Shown here in pieces: positions 5,780 through 7,213 of a DNA stretch of 7,213 nt. The notes beneath the pieces were generated by a model. The model was not told where the DNA came from. It saw nothing but the letters and a program-made list of their open reading frames with translations, and ran no database searches. Each line of letters opens with the position of its first letter. The stretch's first letter is position 1. This DNA comes from Pusillimonas sp. UBA6240 (GTDB lineage Bacteria; Pseudomonadota; Gammaproteobacteria; Burkholderiales; Burkholderiaceae_B): contig DJWC01000058.1 in the NCBI GenBank assembly GCA_002441445.1, positions 28,507 to 35,719 of the forward strand, read 5' to 3'. The translations under genes and the position numbers were made by a program.

Positions 5780-7213
5780 TTACGATTTCATTACCAAACC
5801 GTAATGATCCGCAGGGGGAATGGCCGATGGAAGTTCGATTTCCACTTCCAGGCCCGGGGCGGCGTCCCTGAAAGCAAGGCGGCCCTCGTGCAGGGCCGCC
5901 ACGGCGCGCACGGAAGCCAGCCCCAGGCCCGAGCCCGGCAGGCCGGAGCGGCTGCGGGTGGGCGCTCGATAAAAGCGCTTGCCCAACTGGCGCAATTCGT
6001 CTTCAGCCACGCCCGGCCCGTTGTCCCGCACCGTCAGGATGGCCTGGCTGTCGCGCCGCGCAACACTGATGGTGGCGCATGCGCCTCGGCCCGCATACTT
6101 GAGCGCGTTGTCGACCAGATTGCTGATCACGCCGGCCAGCAGATCGGCATCGCCGGCGACCCAGACGCCTTCGTCGCCGGCGCCATTGTGAGTTCCATTG
6201 TTCCTGACCGATCCATTGGTCCTGCCCGCCTGGGCGACGGCCAGCCGCAGGACGATGCCTTTTTCTTCGGCCAGCGCTTCATACAGCTCCAATACGTCCC
6301 GCGCGATGGCGTCCAGGCGCACCGCCTGAAACGCTTGCCGCCGCACGCCCGATTCGGCCTCGGCGATCAGCAGCAGCTTCTCGGACATCGCGATCAGTTC
6401 CAGTATTTCGGCGCTGGCCGCATCTATGGCGGCGCCCAGCGCCTGCGCATCGCGCGCGCCGCTTTGCGCCTTATGCAGCCTGGCCAGCACGCGCGTGAGC
6501 GGCGTGCGCATATTGTGGGCGATGGAATCGGACACATTGCGCACGCCCTTCATCAGGTTTTCTATGCGATCCAGCATATGGTTGATATCGGAGCGCAATT
6601 GATCGAACTCATCGGCGTCCGCCGCGGCCGGCACGCGCCGCGTCAATTCGCCCGTGCCCACATGGATGGCGGTATCCCGTATGGCTTCCACGCGCCGGCG
6701 CAGCTCACGCCGGAAGATGAGCGTGCCGATCAGGACCAGGAAGAGGGCGACCAGGGTGGCCACGATCACGGCCTTGCCGATGAGGTCTTTGATTTCCTTC
6801 AGATCCTGGGTGTCGCGCCCCACCACCAGGATGTCGCCGTCGCCCAGCCTTTGCGCGACCAGCACGCCCGACACCGACACGCCGTCCCGCAGCACATTGG
6901 ATTGCAGCGGAACGGGCGGATCGCGGATCAGGTCGCCGGCCTCGAACATATTCAGGTTGCCCGCCAGCTTTGCGCCATTTCGGTCCAGCAATAAATACAT
7001 CTCGGTATCGATGTCGGTCTGGTCCGACAGCAGCTGGCGGATTTCATGCTGCAAGGATGATGCGCCGCGCTCCTGGTAATGCAGGACCAGCCTGTGCATG
7101 GTCAGCGTTACCTGGCGGGAGAATTGCACTTGCAGCACATCGACGATTTTCCCGTAGGCGAATATGAGCAGGAAGATGGTGGTGCAGACCGCCAGCAGGC
7201 TGTAATTCAGCGT
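5780..7213 (-). CDS. Membrane sensor histidine kinase, 5' end missing
   Basis: The frame is open to the right edge, so 477 C-terminal residues are seen (numbering from the edge); a GTG at 7138 is not the start because the first membrane span (about 3-20, SLLAVCTTIFLLIFAYG) lies before it. Order: span 1, periplasmic sensor segment about 25-145 (containing EMYLLLDRNGAKLAGNL), span 2 about 146-167, HAMP about 168-220, HisKA with IAHNMRTPLTRV (phospho-acceptor His233), then HATPase_c with N box NLVDNALKY (365-373), G1 DNGPG (397-401), F box KRFYRA (412-417) and G2 GSGLGLA (427-433). All ATP-binding motifs are intact. Two oddities: Asn rather than Asp/Glu follows His233, and an Asn/Gly-rich insert sits at 329-349. 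It lies upstream of tctB on the same strand, 174 bases away; a response regulator would be expected beyond the right edge. The signal sensed is unknown. Confidence 0.95.
   Translation of the reverse strand, partial: TLNYSLLAVCTTIFLLIFAYGKIVDVLQVQFSRQVTLTMHRLVLHYQERGASSLQHEIRQLLSDQTDIDTEMYLLLDRNGAKLAGNLNMFEAGDLIRDPPVPLQSNVLRDGVSVSGVLVAQRLGDGDILVVGRDTQDLKEIKDLIGKAVIVATLVALFLVLIGTLIFRRELRRRVEAIRDTAIHVGTGELTRRVPAAADADEFDQLRSDINHMLDRIENLMKGVRNVSDSIAHNMRTPLTRVLARLHKAQSGARDAQALGAAIDAASAEILELIAMSEKLLLIAEAESGVRRQAFQAVRLDAIARDVLELYEALAEEKGIVLRLAVAQAGRTNGSVRNNGTHNGAGDEGVWVAGDADLLAGVISNLVDNALKYAGRGACATISVARRDSQAILTVRDNGPGVAEDELRQLGKRFYRAPTRSRSGLPGSGLGLASVRAVAALHEGRLAFRDAAPGLEVEIELPSAIPPADHYGLVMKS
6182..6224. 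repeat. Imperfect 18-base-period repeat inside the kinase gene
   Basis: On the plus strand TCCATTGTTCCTG (6194-6206) recurs as TCCATTGGTCCTG (6212-6224), 12 of 13 identical at a period of 18 bases, and CCATTGT occurs once more at 6183-6189. On the coding strand this gives the Asn/Gly-rich stretch TNGSVRNNGTHNG. The stretch is less GC-rich than the surrounding gene, consistent with a recent in-frame expansion. Confidence 0.6.

Noticed and set aside
5804..6994. A 396-codon open frame on the plus strand, antisense to the histidine kinase
   Set aside because: It mirrors a well-supported kinase gene; the product is His/Gln/Arg/Gly-rich with no recognisable domain, as expected from the antisense of GC-biased codons.
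1..7213. tRNA, rRNA, CRISPR array, insertion sequence or phage attachment site
   Set aside because: No regularly spaced identical repeats with unique spacers, no transposase-like frame with terminal inverted repeats, and no cloverleaf or rRNA-like sequence were seen.

Overview
The window is ordinary, gene-dense chromosomal DNA of high G+C content. It looks like a betaproteobacterium of the order Burkholderiales, most likely the Bordetella/Achromobacter/Alcaligenes group. This rests on the stand-alone CysN next to CysD, the TctB-TctA pair without an adjacent TctC, the strong G/C third-position bias and the family resemblance of the proteins. It is inference, since no database search was possible.

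Left part, plus strand (1-2246): the C-terminal half of cysD (cut by the window edge) is followed by a complete cysN. Together they encode the ATP sulfurylase that activates sulfate to adenosine 5'-phosphosulfate for cysteine synthesis. After cysN comes a 140-base gap with a short tandem repeat of period 20 (sub-period 10) and a GC-rich hairpin, then a small acylphosphatase gene that has no visible ribosome binding site.

Middle (2247-3608): a flavodoxin-fold NAD(P)H-dependent FMN/quinone reductase lies on the minus strand, convergent with the acylphosphatase. A roughly 300-base divergent promoter region separates it from a plus-strand gene for a small exported protein of the COG4315/PF03640 type, with two Yx[FWY]xxD motifs. 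That gene ends at a perfect 20-bp stem-loop with flanking A and T tracts, which can serve as a terminator in both directions.

Right part, minus strand (3625-7213): reading leftwards from the right edge come a membrane histidine kinase (N-terminus cut by the window edge), a 174-base gap holding a long imperfect inverted repeat, then tctB and tctA, 13 bases apart. TctA and TctB are the large and small membrane subunits of a tripartite tricarboxylate transporter. The kinase is the obvious candidate regulator, by analogy with TctDE systems, but its partner response regulator and the substrate-binding TctC are not in the window.

I found no new multi-gene system, RNA gene, insertion sequence, CRISPR array or defence locus. 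The points worth a second look are small: the tandem repeat after cysN, the possible leaderless acylphosphatase transcript, the inverted repeat before tctB, and two oddities in the kinase (an Asn after the phospho-acceptor His, and a repeat-derived insert in the ATPase domain).
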